A stretch of 64,000 nt of DNA from Paraclostridium sordellii (GTDB taxonomy: Bacteria; Bacillota; Clostridia; Peptostreptococcales; Peptostreptococcaceae). Every line of letters begins with the position of its first letter. Position 1 is the stretch's first letter. The stretch lies in NCBI RefSeq assembly GCF_000953675.1, contig NZ_LN679998.1, positions 2,668,102 through 2,732,101 on the forward strand. The letters run 5' to 3'. Positions 24,713-33,601 of the stretch are shown here, piece after piece. Under the pieces are notes generated by a model, which made no database searches, was not told the origin of the DNA, and saw only the letters and a program-made list of their open reading frames with translations. A program made the translations under genes and the position numbers.

Positions 24713-26992
24713 TTATAATGCCTTTATCATAGAATATTGACTATATATAGACTCTCTATTTATGATAGATTCCTTTTTATCTTCATAATTATAATTTTCT
24801 TCAAGTTTCATTTTTATAATTATCTCCAAATAGTTCAGATTCTCTTTAATATAAATTTTTCCATTATACATTTTTATAATAGAGCTAGCAACTTCTAAAT
24901 TCATTTGTATATTTTCTTTTGATAAATTTTCTAAGCTTAAATCTTTATTATATCCACCTTTATTTTTTATAAAAATTTCAACTTCTGAATCCTTATCAAC
25001 AAAATCTACATATACTGTACTTTTAGCTTCAGATTGCTTAATAACTTTACTTAAAATTAATAGTATGATTCTTTCTATATCATAAGGATCTATATAGACC
25101 AACTTTTCCTCCATATTAGTATCAAAAATAAATTCAATTTGATTATTTTTTGAGTATCTATTAATTTCAGTTATTATATCCTCCACTATACTTACAATGT
25201 CATAACATCCAACTTCTGGTCTGTAAAAATCAGCATCTACTTTGGCTAATGTCATTATATTTTCTATAATCTGTAATGATAAGTAACTCTGATTTTCAAC
25301 TATTTTAGTAGTGCTTGATATTTGGCTAGATGGATTTTTCTCTATTTCATTTTTAAATATTGACTGTATAAGTTGATTTGTTGACATTATCAAATTAAGT
25401 GGAGTTTTTAATTCATGTGACATATTCATAAAAAAGTGATTTTTTTGTTTATACTCCATTTTTTTCTTTGCAACTTCTTTTTCTAGTTTTTCAGCCCTTA
25501 CTTTTTCACTTATATCATTCATAATCCCTATACACTTCATTTTATTATTTATTTCCAGGGTAATTCCCCCAAGTTCTACATCAATATACGTTCCTAAACT
25601 ATTTTTTATCTTATGTCTTATAAACTTAGTATCTTGTCCAAATTTATCTAAAACCCAAGCAACATCTTTTACTATATGACTATGATTAAATTCATTAAGA
25701 TTTTTATATCCTGACATCTTTAAAAGTACATCATTTATATATACAGTCTTTTTCTCTTCAAAGTCATATATATATATACCTTGTGGTATAGAATTAACTA
25801 ATGAACTATGCTTATTTGATTGTTTTTTTATATCTTCTATAAGCAATTTATAATCTGTTATATCTCTTAAAACAGCTATTTCTTTATTTATATTGTTTTC
25901 TTCGAAATTTGTCTTCCTTATGTTCAAATATTTTTTATTTCCTTTTTCAATTTCACCTTCAAAGTCACCATATTTTTCAGTATCAAATATAAAGCTTTTA
26001 ACTTTTTCATTGTGTATATCAATGTCAAAATTTTTATCATTACTATATATAATCTTTCTATCCTTTGTAACAACAATAGTATGAGGAATTGTTTCTATTG
26101 TTTTTTTATATTTAATTTTATTATAATCAATAATTTTTTGAGAATATTTTTTATATGTTATATCTGTCATTATACATATAACCCCCATAGTTTCCCCATT
26201 AACTATAAAAGGAGTATATTTGCATTCAAAGTATTTATTATCTTTACTTAACAATTCTGTATTTATCTCTCGGCCTAGTTCGTATACTTTTTGGACATCT
26301 AGTAAAATTTCAATACTATCTGTAAAATTGCTATTTATAAAATTAGAAAACTTAATATTGTAATTACAAAGCTCATAATATTTCCATGTTTTATGAAAAT
26401 TACTATCTTTATTGGATATATAGCCATATTTATCGATTATAATTACACACTTATTATTTTGTTCTAAAATTATATTCAATAACTCTTTTTTTCTCTCTAT
26501 TATATTTAAAGTTTTTTTATTAGTTTCTTTGCTTGATTTCAAAAGCTTCATTCCACTATTCTCTTTTAACTTCAAACTATTTATATCTTTAGATAGTTTT
26601 CTATTTTTCTCTTCATTTTTTAAAGAGTTATTTTTTATATATTTAATCATCATATTAAAATTACTTACTACAATAAAAATTAAATTTATATACTCTATTT
26701 TTAACTTTAAAATTGTACAAGCAGTTATTGTAATTATTAAAAAAATAATTTTTTTAACTTTATTATCGTTTATGCTATTTTCACTTAAAGTTTTTATAAA
26801 AAGTAAAAAACTTAAAGCTATAGATATAAAATAAAATACTGTTGAATTGTGTATATTTACTACATTTATCATAAATATACATATAATATAAAATAAATCT
26901 TTATATATATATTTAATATTAAAACTAATTATGCAAAATATGCTAGCTATTAAAAATGACAAATTCATTATGTATATTAATTTATCAGCCAT
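24713..26992 (-). CDS. Membrane PAS histidine kinase with phospho-acceptor His but degenerate ATPase domain
   Basis: 759 aa. About 5-6 membrane segments in the first 125 residues, a coiled-coil, three PAS-like domains (about 170-500), then a HisKA domain with an intact H-box FFMNMSHELKTPLNLI (His526, codon at 25415-25417). The ATP-binding domain has lost its motifs: the N-box Asn is Lys649 (LILSKVIKQ), the G1 box D-x-G-x-G reads N-K-G-G-Y, and the G2 glycines are absent (ENIQMNLEV where GxGLGL is expected). It should be phosphorylatable but unable to bind ATP normally. ATG 26992 is chosen for its GGGGG-AAAGGTT site. It lies 28 bp after the partner kinase and has no adjacent response regulator. 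Confidence 0.85.
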   Translation of the reverse strand: MADKLIYIMNLSFLIASIFCIISFNIKYIYKDLFYIICIFMINVVNIHNSTVFYFISIALSFLLFIKTLSENSINDNKVKKIIFLIITITACTILKLKIEYINLIFIVVSNFNMMIKYIKNNSLKNEEKNRKLSKDINSLKLKENSGMKLLKSSKETNKKTLNIIERKKELLNIILEQNNKCVIIIDKYGYISNKDSNFHKTWKYYELCNYNIKFSNFINSNFTDSIEILLDVQKVYELGREINTELLSKDNKYFECKYTPFIVNGETMGVICIMTDITYKKYSQKIIDYNKIKYKKTIETIPHTIVVTKDRKIIYSNDKNFDIDIHNEKVKSFIFDTEKYGDFEGEIEKGNKKYLNIRKTNFEENNINKEIAVLRDITDYKLLIEDIKKQSNKHSSLVNSIPQGIYIYDFEEKKTVYINDVLLKMSGYKNLNEFNHSHIVKDVAWVLDKFGQDTKFIRHKIKNSLGTYIDVELGGITLEINNKMKCIGIMNDISEKVRAEKLEKEVAKKKMEYKQKNHFFMNMSHELKTPLNLIMSTNQLIQSIFKNEIEKNPSSQISSTTKIVENQSYLSLQIIENIMTLAKVDADFYRPEVGCYDIVSIVEDIITEINRYSKNNQIEFIFDTNMEEKLVYIDPYDIERIILLILSKVIKQSEAKSTVYVDFVDKDSEVEIFIKNKGGYNKDLSLENLSKENIQMNLEVASSIIKMYNGKIYIKENLNYLEIIIKMKLEENYNYEDKKESIINRESIYSQYSMIKAL

Positions 26993-27020
26993 AACCTTTC
27001 CCCCTATAGATTTATGGTTT

Positions 27021-29390
27021 TTAAAAGTATATATCTGCAAATTCTACGTTTATTTTTTCTTCTATAGATTTGTACTCTTCTCTTTCGAAAGTTTTTTTAT
27101 CTATAAATCCTATATTTTCTTGTAAAATTATTGTAAATGTACTTCCTACTCCTTCCTCACTTTGCACATGTATTTGACCTTTATGAAGATTGACAATTTC
27201 TTTTACTAAAGCTAATCCAACTCCACATCCTTCTGTATTTCTAGATAAGGTTCTATCAATCTGTCCAAATTTAGTAAAAATAAAATTCATCCTATCCTTT
27301 GGTATTCCAACCCCTTCATCTTTTACACTTATTTTTATTTCCTTATTCTCACGTGTTATATTTACTTCTATGTAACTACCCATTTCACTAAATTTAATTG
27401 AATTTGATATTAAATTTAAAATGGCTCTTTCCATTTTATCAACATCTATAATCATATTATAAGAGTTTATGTTGGATTTAAATTTTATATTTATTCCTTT
27501 ATTAGAGTAATTTTTTTCTATGATCTCTACTATATTTTTAGTTAGTTTTACAATATCATAGCCTACAAAGTTTTCTGATGATACTCCATTTTCGGTATCT
27601 GCAATTTCTTTCATATTATTTATTAATCTTTGTATTCTATAGCAATTTCTTTTTACAAGCTTAGTGTAATTATTGATGTGATTTGAATTATACTTGTGTT
27701 TATTTTTTTCTAATTTATCATTAATTTTGCTTATGTTTTCTATCGGGTCTTTCAAGCACTTAGATGTGTTTATTAAAAATTCGTTTTTGACATGATGTTG
27801 ATTATTTACTAAATCCAGTTCTTTTATAGCCTCTAAAACTCTTTCTTCATTATCTAGCAATCTAATTAAAACTAAAAATTGATTTTCTTCTTTCATATCA
27901 ATTATAGTAAGTGCCAAGGAACTATTTTCAGCTTTATCGATTTCATATTTTTTGACTTGTCCATAAAATTCTTTACTTATATAATCATCTATAAACTTAT
28001 TTATAGATTCAATTTTAATACTTTTTAATATCCTTATCATTGATTTATTTTGATAAATAATATTCTTTTTAAACTTATCCATTACAATTATTCCATCAGG
28101 TAAATTTTGGACTAATGCTTGATAAGTTTTTTTGCTTCCATCCAACTTTCTTAATGCTATTTCAGTTTCATTTATATCTACAATTATACTTAATATCATA
28201 AATGAATTGTTGTACTCCATTTTTGTAGTTATTATTTCTATATATTTATTATTTATAGTTTTGAATTTATTTATAATTTTATTTACTTTCCCTTTTAAAA
28301 TCAAATTTAGGCTATCATTAAACTCTTTAAGATATTTATCATTTAATTTTTCTTTGATATTTATAAATCTAATATCTTTAATATCTTTTGGAATGTTAAG
28401 CATTTCTAATGCTGCATCATTAATATATTCTATATTTTCTAAATCATGTATTATAACTCCATCAATTAAAAGATCCATCAGTTTCTTATATTTTTCTTCA
28501 CTTTCTTTTAATTGATTTTGAATTAAAGTACTTTGGGTTATATCATTGAAAATTAAGGTTTTTATAATATTATTGCCACTCAATTCACAACTACATATAA
28601 ACCTATACACCTGATCTTCTTTAGTGTATAAATTCATAGAATTATATTCATCTAATTTAGTATTTCTTATTAATTTTATACACTCTCCTCCATTGGTAAA
28701 TCTTTTTTCAATAAATTTTATTTCATTAGCTTTATTGAAATTTATATCTATCCATGAGCTTTTATTACAGTATATGACTTTTTCACTTTCATCAATTTTC
28801 ATAACTGGCATCTCAGATTCATTAACAGCTTTTTTTATTTGTTCTTGTATATTTATCAAGTCCTCCTCTAGTTCACTTTGTCGTATTTGTTCTTTTCCTA
28901 TTTTATTGCTAATTTTACTTATATTTTCATTAAGTCTTTTCGACTTTCTAATACTATAATCTAACTTACTTAACTTTAGCTTTACATCATCTATAATCGT
29001 AAATTTTATAATTAGTAAGTTTCCCACAATATTTAAAATTAAATACATACTTATATTAAATATCGCACATATAAAACTAAATATGTTTATAGATACTAAA
29101 ATAATATAATTTAAGTTTTTCAATTTCAATTTTGACCTGTTTTTATTTATATAAAATAGTTTAAATATAGCATATATATATATTGTGTATTTATATATAT
29201 TAATAATGTCGTTACTTTTATTAAATATCGATAAAAATAGAGTAAATTCCACTAAATATAAAAATATAACGTATTTAATATCTCTACTTTTTTCAAAAAA
29301 TATCTTATATATACTATTTATCATGTTAGATACTATAATGATTAAATTTGCGATAAAAAACAGTCCCATATTTTCACTTAAAATAATCAT
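27021..29390 (-). CDS. Membrane PAS histidine kinase-like ATPase lacking the phospho-acceptor His
   Basis: 789 aa with the same layout as its neighbour: hydrophobic N-terminal region (about 1-125), coiled-coil, three PAS-like domains, HisKA and HATPase. The ATPase domain looks fully active: N-box NLISNSIKFSEMG (Asn663), G1 DEGVGIP, F-box IFTKFGQID, G2 EGCGVGLALVKEIV. The H-box reads KNEFLINTSKCLKDPIENI, so the phospho-acceptor His is Lys544 (codon at 27759-27761). It cannot autophosphorylate in the usual way but could phosphorylate a partner. AGAAGGTGG precedes the ATG. Confidence 0.85.
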   Translation of the reverse strand: MIILSENMGLFFIANLIIIVSNMINSIYKIFFEKSRDIKYVIFLYLVEFTLFLSIFNKSNDIINIYKYTIYIYAIFKLFYINKNRSKLKLKNLNYIILVSINIFSFICAIFNISMYLILNIVGNLLIIKFTIIDDVKLKLSKLDYSIRKSKRLNENISKISNKIGKEQIRQSELEEDLINIQEQIKKAVNESEMPVMKIDESEKVIYCNKSSWIDINFNKANEIKFIEKRFTNGGECIKLIRNTKLDEYNSMNLYTKEDQVYRFICSCELSGNNIIKTLIFNDITQSTLIQNQLKESEEKYKKLMDLLIDGVIIHDLENIEYINDAALEMLNIPKDIKDIRFINIKEKLNDKYLKEFNDSLNLILKGKVNKIINKFKTINNKYIEIITTKMEYNNSFMILSIIVDINETEIALRKLDGSKKTYQALVQNLPDGIIVMDKFKKNIIYQNKSMIRILKSIKIESINKFIDDYISKEFYGQVKKYEIDKAENSSLALTIIDMKEENQFLVLIRLLDNEERVLEAIKELDLVNNQHHVKNEFLINTSKCLKDPIENISKINDKLEKNKHKYNSNHINNYTKLVKRNCYRIQRLINNMKEIADTENGVSSENFVGYDIVKLTKNIVEIIEKNYSNKGINIKFKSNINSYNMIIDVDKMERAILNLISNSIKFSEMGSYIEVNITRENKEIKISVKDEGVGIPKDRMNFIFTKFGQIDRTLSRNTEGCGVGLALVKEIVNLHKGQIHVQSEEGVGSTFTIILQENIGFIDKKTFEREEYKSIEEKINVEFADIYF

Positions 29391-29471
29391 ATCCTACCAC
29401 CTTCTATTTATAATTCACTTTTACAATAATATTAGCACATGCATTTTGAATTTTTTGTCATTTCTTGAGTA

Positions 29472-29505
29472 GTCAAAAAAAAAAGTCTCAATTGAGACTT
29501 TTTTC
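29472..29505 (-). terminator. Terminator of sigK
   Basis: A 26-bp perfect palindrome centred on TCAATTGA (29479-29504; AAAAAAGTCTC arms) with a run of ten T on the minus strand. It contains the sigK stop codon and separates sigK from the kinase pair. Confidence 0.88.
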
Positions 29506-30138
29506 AGATTTTAATTCTTTTCTTAATTTTTTTAAAGCTCTTTTTTCAATTCTAGAAACATAAGATCTAGATATGTCTAACTTTTGTGCAATTTCTCTTT
29601 GTGTTTTATATCCATATGGAGTTAATCCATATCTTAACTGAACTATCTCACGTTCTCTAGGTGTTAGTATACTTTCTAACTTTTCATATAGCTTACTGAT
29701 TTGCACTTTAAGTTCGACCTGATCTAATATATGGTCTATATCAGTTCCTAAAACATCTATTAAACTAATTTCGTTACCTTCTTTGTCCGTTCCTATTGGG
29801 TCTTGTAGAGAAACTTGAACTTTATTTTTTTTATTTGTTCTTATATTCATTAGTATCTCATTTTCTATGCACTTAGATGCATATGTTGCTAATCTAGTTC
29901 CTTTATCTACGTTGTATGTTTCTATAGCTTTTATAAGCCCTATAGTTCCTATTGATATAAGGTCATCTTGGTCTTCATTTGCATTGTTATATTTCTTCGC
30001 TATATGTGCTACTAATCTCATGTTTCTTTCAATTAAAACTTCCTTTGCTGATTCATCTTTTTCTATTTTTAATTTAGTTAAATAATTGTACTCTTCTTCA
30101 GGAGTTAAGGGTTTTTCAAAAGATTTTAATATAGTCAA
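29488..30138 (-). CDS. sigK: RNA polymerase sigma-K factor
   Basis: 216 aa late mother-cell sporulation sigma factor. Region 2: RNMRLVAHIAKKYNNANEDQDDLISIGTIGLIKAIETY and KGTRLATYASKCIENEILMNIR; then VSLQDPIGTDKEGNEISLIDVLG; region 4: LTPREREIVQLRYGLTPYGYKTQREIAQKLDISRSYVSRIEKRALKKL. There is no hydrophobic pro-sequence, so no SpoIVFB-type processing is expected, as in C. difficile. The gene is intact, with no skin-type insertion. The start is TTG: an in-frame TGA sits directly before it and the next Met is residue 42. The ribosome-binding site is inside an inverted repeat. Confidence 0.95.
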   Translation of the reverse strand: MTILKSFEKPLTPEEEYNYLTKLKIEKDESAKEVLIERNMRLVAHIAKKYNNANEDQDDLISIGTIGLIKAIETYNVDKGTRLATYASKCIENEILMNIRTNKKNKVQVSLQDPIGTDKEGNEISLIDVLGTDIDHILDQVELKVQISKLYEKLESILTPREREIVQLRYGLTPYGYKTQREIAQKLDISRSYVSRIEKRALKKLRKELKSEKSLN

Positions 30139-30197
30139 TCATGCCACCCCTTTTTCTTCCTTCCATGTCATTTTAAATTATATGAAGGTGGCATGAT
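30138..30197 (-). promoter_or_regulatory. Inverted repeat sequestering the sigK ribosome-binding site
   Basis: On the minus strand ATCATGCCACC (30187-30197) is repeated as its exact complement GGTGGCATGAT (30138-30148), an 11-bp perfect pairing around a 38-nt loop. The 3' arm contains the GGGGTGG Shine-Dalgarno sequence and the first base of the TTG start. No T tract follows, so it is not a terminator. A SigE-like -10 (CATATAAT) lies in the loop at 30177-30184; a transcript from there would lack the 5' arm and be unstructured. Confidence 0.6.
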
Positions 30198-30219
30198 AAA
30201 ATTGCTTGTATCAAAAAAT

Positions 30220-31914
30220 TTATTTTAATATATTAGTGCATATGTCTTTATATAAAGGTACTGCTGATTTACTAGATTCTTTAGTGCCCTCAATTATTAT
30301 TGTTATACAATATTTTGGATTATCTTCAGGATAAAATCCTGTTACCCATCCATGAGAAATTTTTTCTTTTTTTATAGTTTTATCAGCATTTTCAACATTA
30401 ATTATAGCTTGTGTCGTTCCTGTTTTTACTCCACTTCCTTTTTCTAAATCTGATAATTCTTTTGCTGTACCATCTTTAGCTACTGATTTCATCATATTTT
30501 TTATCTTCGTTATAATATATGGTGATAGCATTTCTTCATCTTTATATTTATCAAAACTCTTAATAATTTTTTTATTGTTATCTATGATGCTATCATAAAT
30601 ACGTAAGGGCTTATAGGTTCCATTATTCGCTATAACTTGTGTCATTTGATTTACTTGAAGAGGTGTAAACATCATTTCCCCTTGTCCTATACATAAGTTA
30701 ACTATATCTATATCTTTATTTAAACTTCCTGTCTTTTCTCCTTCAATATCAATTCCCACTTCTTTAGTTAGATGTAAGTCTTCTGCTGCTTTTATAATTT
30801 TATCTTTACCAACTTTTAAGGCTATATCTAAAAATGCAGTATTACAAGAATTTGCAAAAGCTTGTTCCAAAGTCAATTTACCATGACCATCTAGTTTATT
30901 ACAGTTTAATATTCTTCCATTGAATTCTTTAGATCCAGTACATGTATGTTCATAATTTTCATCTATTATCTTATTTTCTAGAGCTGCGTATAATACAACT
31001 ATTTTAAATACAGATCCTGGAGCATACATATATCTTATCGCTCTATTTTGTAACTCTCCATTTGAAGCCTTTAAAAACTCTTCAACAGAATATTGATTGT
31101 AGTTAGGTCTAGATGTCATAGCTAAAACTTCTCCACTTTTAACGTCTGATATGACAACTGCACTAGGATTTTCTTCTTTATCAACTAGTTTTTCTAATTT
31201 TCTTTGTATATTTGAGTCTATAGTTAGGCGTAAATGTCTATCTTCATTGCTATTTTCATTAACTTTAAAACTCCCATTTAAAATTCCTATTTTTTTATTT
31301 TTACCTGAATTTCCTGATGTTCCTGCTTTAAAAACTTCTACATAGTCTAAATTTTTATTTTTTAAAATCTTATCTTGGCTTTTCTCTATTCCACTTATAG
31401 CATTATTATCTTTATCTAAGTATCCAATTGTATGTGTAAGTAAGTTTTCATCTGAATATCTATATGTTTTTTTCTCAATAAGTATATTTTCTTTTTTTAA
31501 TTTTTTTCTTAAATCATCATTTATATTCTTTATTTCCAATTCTAAAATAGGAGATTGAGGTTCTTCTTGTGCTTTATTATAAATTTCATAATTTTCTAAT
31601 TCTGTAACTTCTTTAATTAAGTCTATATAACCACTTTTAGCACTGATCTGATCCTTTTGAATTATTATTATATCTTTAGATTTATTGTCAGTTAATTTTT
31701 TATTATTTCTATCATAAATAGTTCCTCTACCTGATCCTAGATCTAAAACTGTACTACTCTGTTCTTTTGCACGTTTTTCATAAAATTTTGCATTGATTAT
31801 TTGTATGTCTACTAATCTATAAATCAAGACTCCATATATTAATAAACATAAAATGAATAAAAAGTATATTCTATTTTTTATATTATAATCTATTGCACCT
31901 TTTTTCCTAGACAT
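30220..31914 (-). CDS. Class B penicillin-binding protein (transpeptidase)
   Basis: 564 aa. One N-terminal membrane anchor (IYFLFILCLLIYGVLIYRLV), a dimerisation domain opening with GRGTIYDRN, then the transpeptidase: active-site Ser in APGSVFKI near residue 300, S-C-N triad in ANSCNTAF, and KTG in GVKTGTTQ. It cross-links peptidoglycan in elongation, division or the spore cortex. Its position beside sigK could suggest a sporulation role, but the SpoVD-type PASTA domain is absent. ATG 31914 is used because AAGGGG precedes it; that site is inside a strong hairpin. Confidence 0.9.
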   Translation of the reverse strand: MSRKKGAIDYNIKNRIYFLFILCLLIYGVLIYRLVDIQIINAKFYEKRAKEQSSTVLDLGSGRGTIYDRNNKKLTDNKSKDIIIIQKDQISAKSGYIDLIKEVTELENYEIYNKAQEEPQSPILELEIKNINDDLRKKLKKENILIEKKTYRYSDENLLTHTIGYLDKDNNAISGIEKSQDKILKNKNLDYVEVFKAGTSGNSGKNKKIGILNGSFKVNENSNEDRHLRLTIDSNIQRKLEKLVDKEENPSAVVISDVKSGEVLAMTSRPNYNQYSVEEFLKASNGELQNRAIRYMYAPGSVFKIVVLYAALENKIIDENYEHTCTGSKEFNGRILNCNKLDGHGKLTLEQAFANSCNTAFLDIALKVGKDKIIKAAEDLHLTKEVGIDIEGEKTGSLNKDIDIVNLCIGQGEMMFTPLQVNQMTQVIANNGTYKPLRIYDSIIDNNKKIIKSFDKYKDEEMLSPYIITKIKNMMKSVAKDGTAKELSDLEKGSGVKTGTTQAIINVENADKTIKKEKISHGWVTGFYPEDNPKYCITIIIEGTKESSKSAVPLYKDICTNILK

Positions 31915-31920
31915 AAAATC

Positions 31921-31960
31921 ACCCCTTATCAATTGTAATTCTTGACAATTAATAAGGGGT
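31921..31960 (-). other. Hairpin between udk and the PBP gene overlapping the PBP ribosome-binding site
   Basis: On the minus strand ACCCCTTATTAATTGT pairs with ACAATTGATAAGGGGT, 16 continuous pairs in RNA with one G-U, around an 8-nt loop. The 3' arm is the AAGGGG ribosome-binding site of the PBP gene. Only GATTTTAT follows, so termination of udk is possible but weak; occlusion of translation is the alternative. Confidence 0.6.
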
Positions 31961-31972
31961 TAATACTAATTA

Positions 31973-32602
31973 TTAATGTAATTGTGTTTTTATTCTTGCT
32001 ATTACCATATCAATAGCTACTTCGTTTTGTCCACCTTCTGGTATTATTATATCTGCATATTTTTTATATGGCTCTATAAATTGATCATGTGCGGGCTTTA
32101 CAGTTGCTAAATATTGTTCTATTACAGAGTCAACTGTTCTTCCTCTTTCTTTTATATCTCTTTGTATTCTTCTTAAAATTCTTAAATCATCTTCTGTATC
32201 AACATATATTTTTATATCTAATTTATTTCTTAATTCTTCATCTTCTAGTATCATTATTCCTTCAACTATTACTATATCTTTAGGCTCAGTTGTAACAGTT
32301 TCCTCTAAATTTCTAGTATGAAGTTCATAGTCATATATAGGTTTTTCTATAGTTTCTCCATTGCATAACATATCTAAGTGTTTTATTAAAAGTTTATTAT
32401 CAAAAGATAAAGGATGGTCATAGTTTGTTTTTAATCTTTCTTCAAATGATAAATGGGATTGATCCTTGTAGTATGCATCTTGCTCTAAAATAGCTATATT
32501 TTCTTCTGGTATACTCTCTTTTATAGATTTACACACTGTACTTTTACCTGATCCTGTACCACCTGTAATTCCTATTATAAGTGTCTTTTTTTCTTTTTCC
32601 AT
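31973..32602 (-). CDS. udk: Uridine kinase
   Basis: 209 aa. Phosphorylates uridine and cytidine in pyrimidine salvage. P-loop [55 protein letters not shown], and [26 protein letters not shown] are the standard motifs. AAGGAGAGAAG precedes the ATG. It lies between a U32-family gene and the PBP gene. Confidence 0.96.
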   Translation of the reverse strand: MEKEKKTLIIGITGGTGSGKSTVCKSIKESIPEENIAILEQDAYYKDQSHLSFEERLKTNYDHPLSFDNKLLIKHLDMLCNGETIEKPIYDYELHTRNLEETVTTEPKDIVIVEGIMILEDEELRNKLDIKIYVDTEDDLRILRRIQRDIKERGRTVDSVIEQYLATVKPAHDQFIEPYKKYADIIIPEGGQNEVAIDMVIARIKTQLH

Positions 32603-32665
32603 TTGTCTTCTCTCCTTAAAAGTTTTTATTTATACTATTAACTTTGATGTATAGTTTATAAGTTT

Positions 32666-33601
32666 TTATTCAAAATCCTCAGGCATGGCTTGTCCTGTAT
32701 AGAATCCATTGGTAAGAGGTCTATGACTTTTAGCCTTTATTTCTTCTAACCATTTTTCATTAAATTCCCATGTTTCTGGATTTTTATAAAATTCATCTAA
32801 TGCTTCTCTATAAATTTTTATTACAGTTTGTAAATATTCTTCACTTTGTAATCTTCCATCAATTTTTAAACTTGTCACTCCAGATTTAACAAAATCCGGT
32901 ATGTATCTTAACATACATAAATCTTTTGAGTTAAAGAAGAACGTTCCTTTTTCATCTTCATAAACAGGATAGTATTCGCCTGGTCTTTTTTCTTCTAATA
33001 AATTATATCTCTTGCAATCTTTTTCATATGTTGTATTATCTTTTCCATTTAAATAACTACTTATAAGTTTTCTACCTGAGTAAGATATGCATATTGGACC
33101 ATGTACAAAAGCTTCTATTTCCATATCCAGTGGAGTTTTAGCTCTAATAGTACTTATCTCCTCTATAGATAGTTCACTTGTTATAATTATTCTCTTTACA
33201 CCTTGCTCATACCAAAAATTAGCACTGTTAAAGTTAGTTACATTAGCTTGTTGTCCCATATGTATATTTATACTTGGAACAGTTTCTTTTACTATACTTA
33301 GTACACCTGGGTCAGAAACTATTATTCCATCTATATTTAACTTTTGTAAATTTAATAAATAATCTTTTAAATTTTGAAAATCTTCATTATGAGGCATAAC
33401 ATTTACAGCTACATAAACTTTTTTTCCTCTTTCATGAGCAAACTTTACTCCATTTTCTAGATCTTCACTAGAAAAACTTTCATTTATAGCATCTATTCCA
33501 AAAGAATCTCCACCTATGTATACAGCATCAGCTCCATTTTCTAGTGCTATTTTTAAACTACTTAAATCTTTAGCTGAAGCTAAAAGTTCAACATTATGCA
33601 T
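32666..33601 (-). CDS. U32 peptidase-family protein with incomplete cysteine set
   Basis: 311 aa, shorter than typical 400-residue members. The TIM-barrel part is clear (ADAVYIGGDSFG, GKKVYVAVNVM, IIVSDPGVLSIVKE, IHMGQQANVTNFNSA, EAFVHGPICISYSGR). Such proteins (TrhP, RlhA, UbiU/V) hydroxylate RNA or ubiquinone using a Cys-ligated Fe-S cluster. Of the usual Cys, C171 and C196 remain, but the second (after SGR) is Lys178 and the third is replaced in TTYEKDC. Its function may therefore differ. Its start overlaps the upstream methyltransferase by 8 bp. Confidence 0.8.
   Translation of the reverse strand: MHNVELLASAKDLSSLKIALENGADAVYIGGDSFGIDAINESFSSEDLENGVKFAHERGKKVYVAVNVMPHNEDFQNLKDYLLNLQKLNIDGIIVSDPGVLSIVKETVPSINIHMGQQANVTNFNSANFWYEQGVKRIIITSELSIEEISTIRAKTPLDMEIEAFVHGPICISYSGRKLISSYLNGKDNTTYEKDCKRYNLLEEKRPGEYYPVYEDEKGTFFFNSKDLCMLRYIPDFVKSGVTSLKIDGRLQSEEYLQTVIKIYREALDEFYKNPETWEFNEKWLEEIKAKSHRPLTNGFYTGQAMPEDFE

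Noticed and set aside
32603-32665. Promoter upstream of udk
   Set aside because: Several TATA-like hexamers occur but none with a -35 at 16-18 bp.
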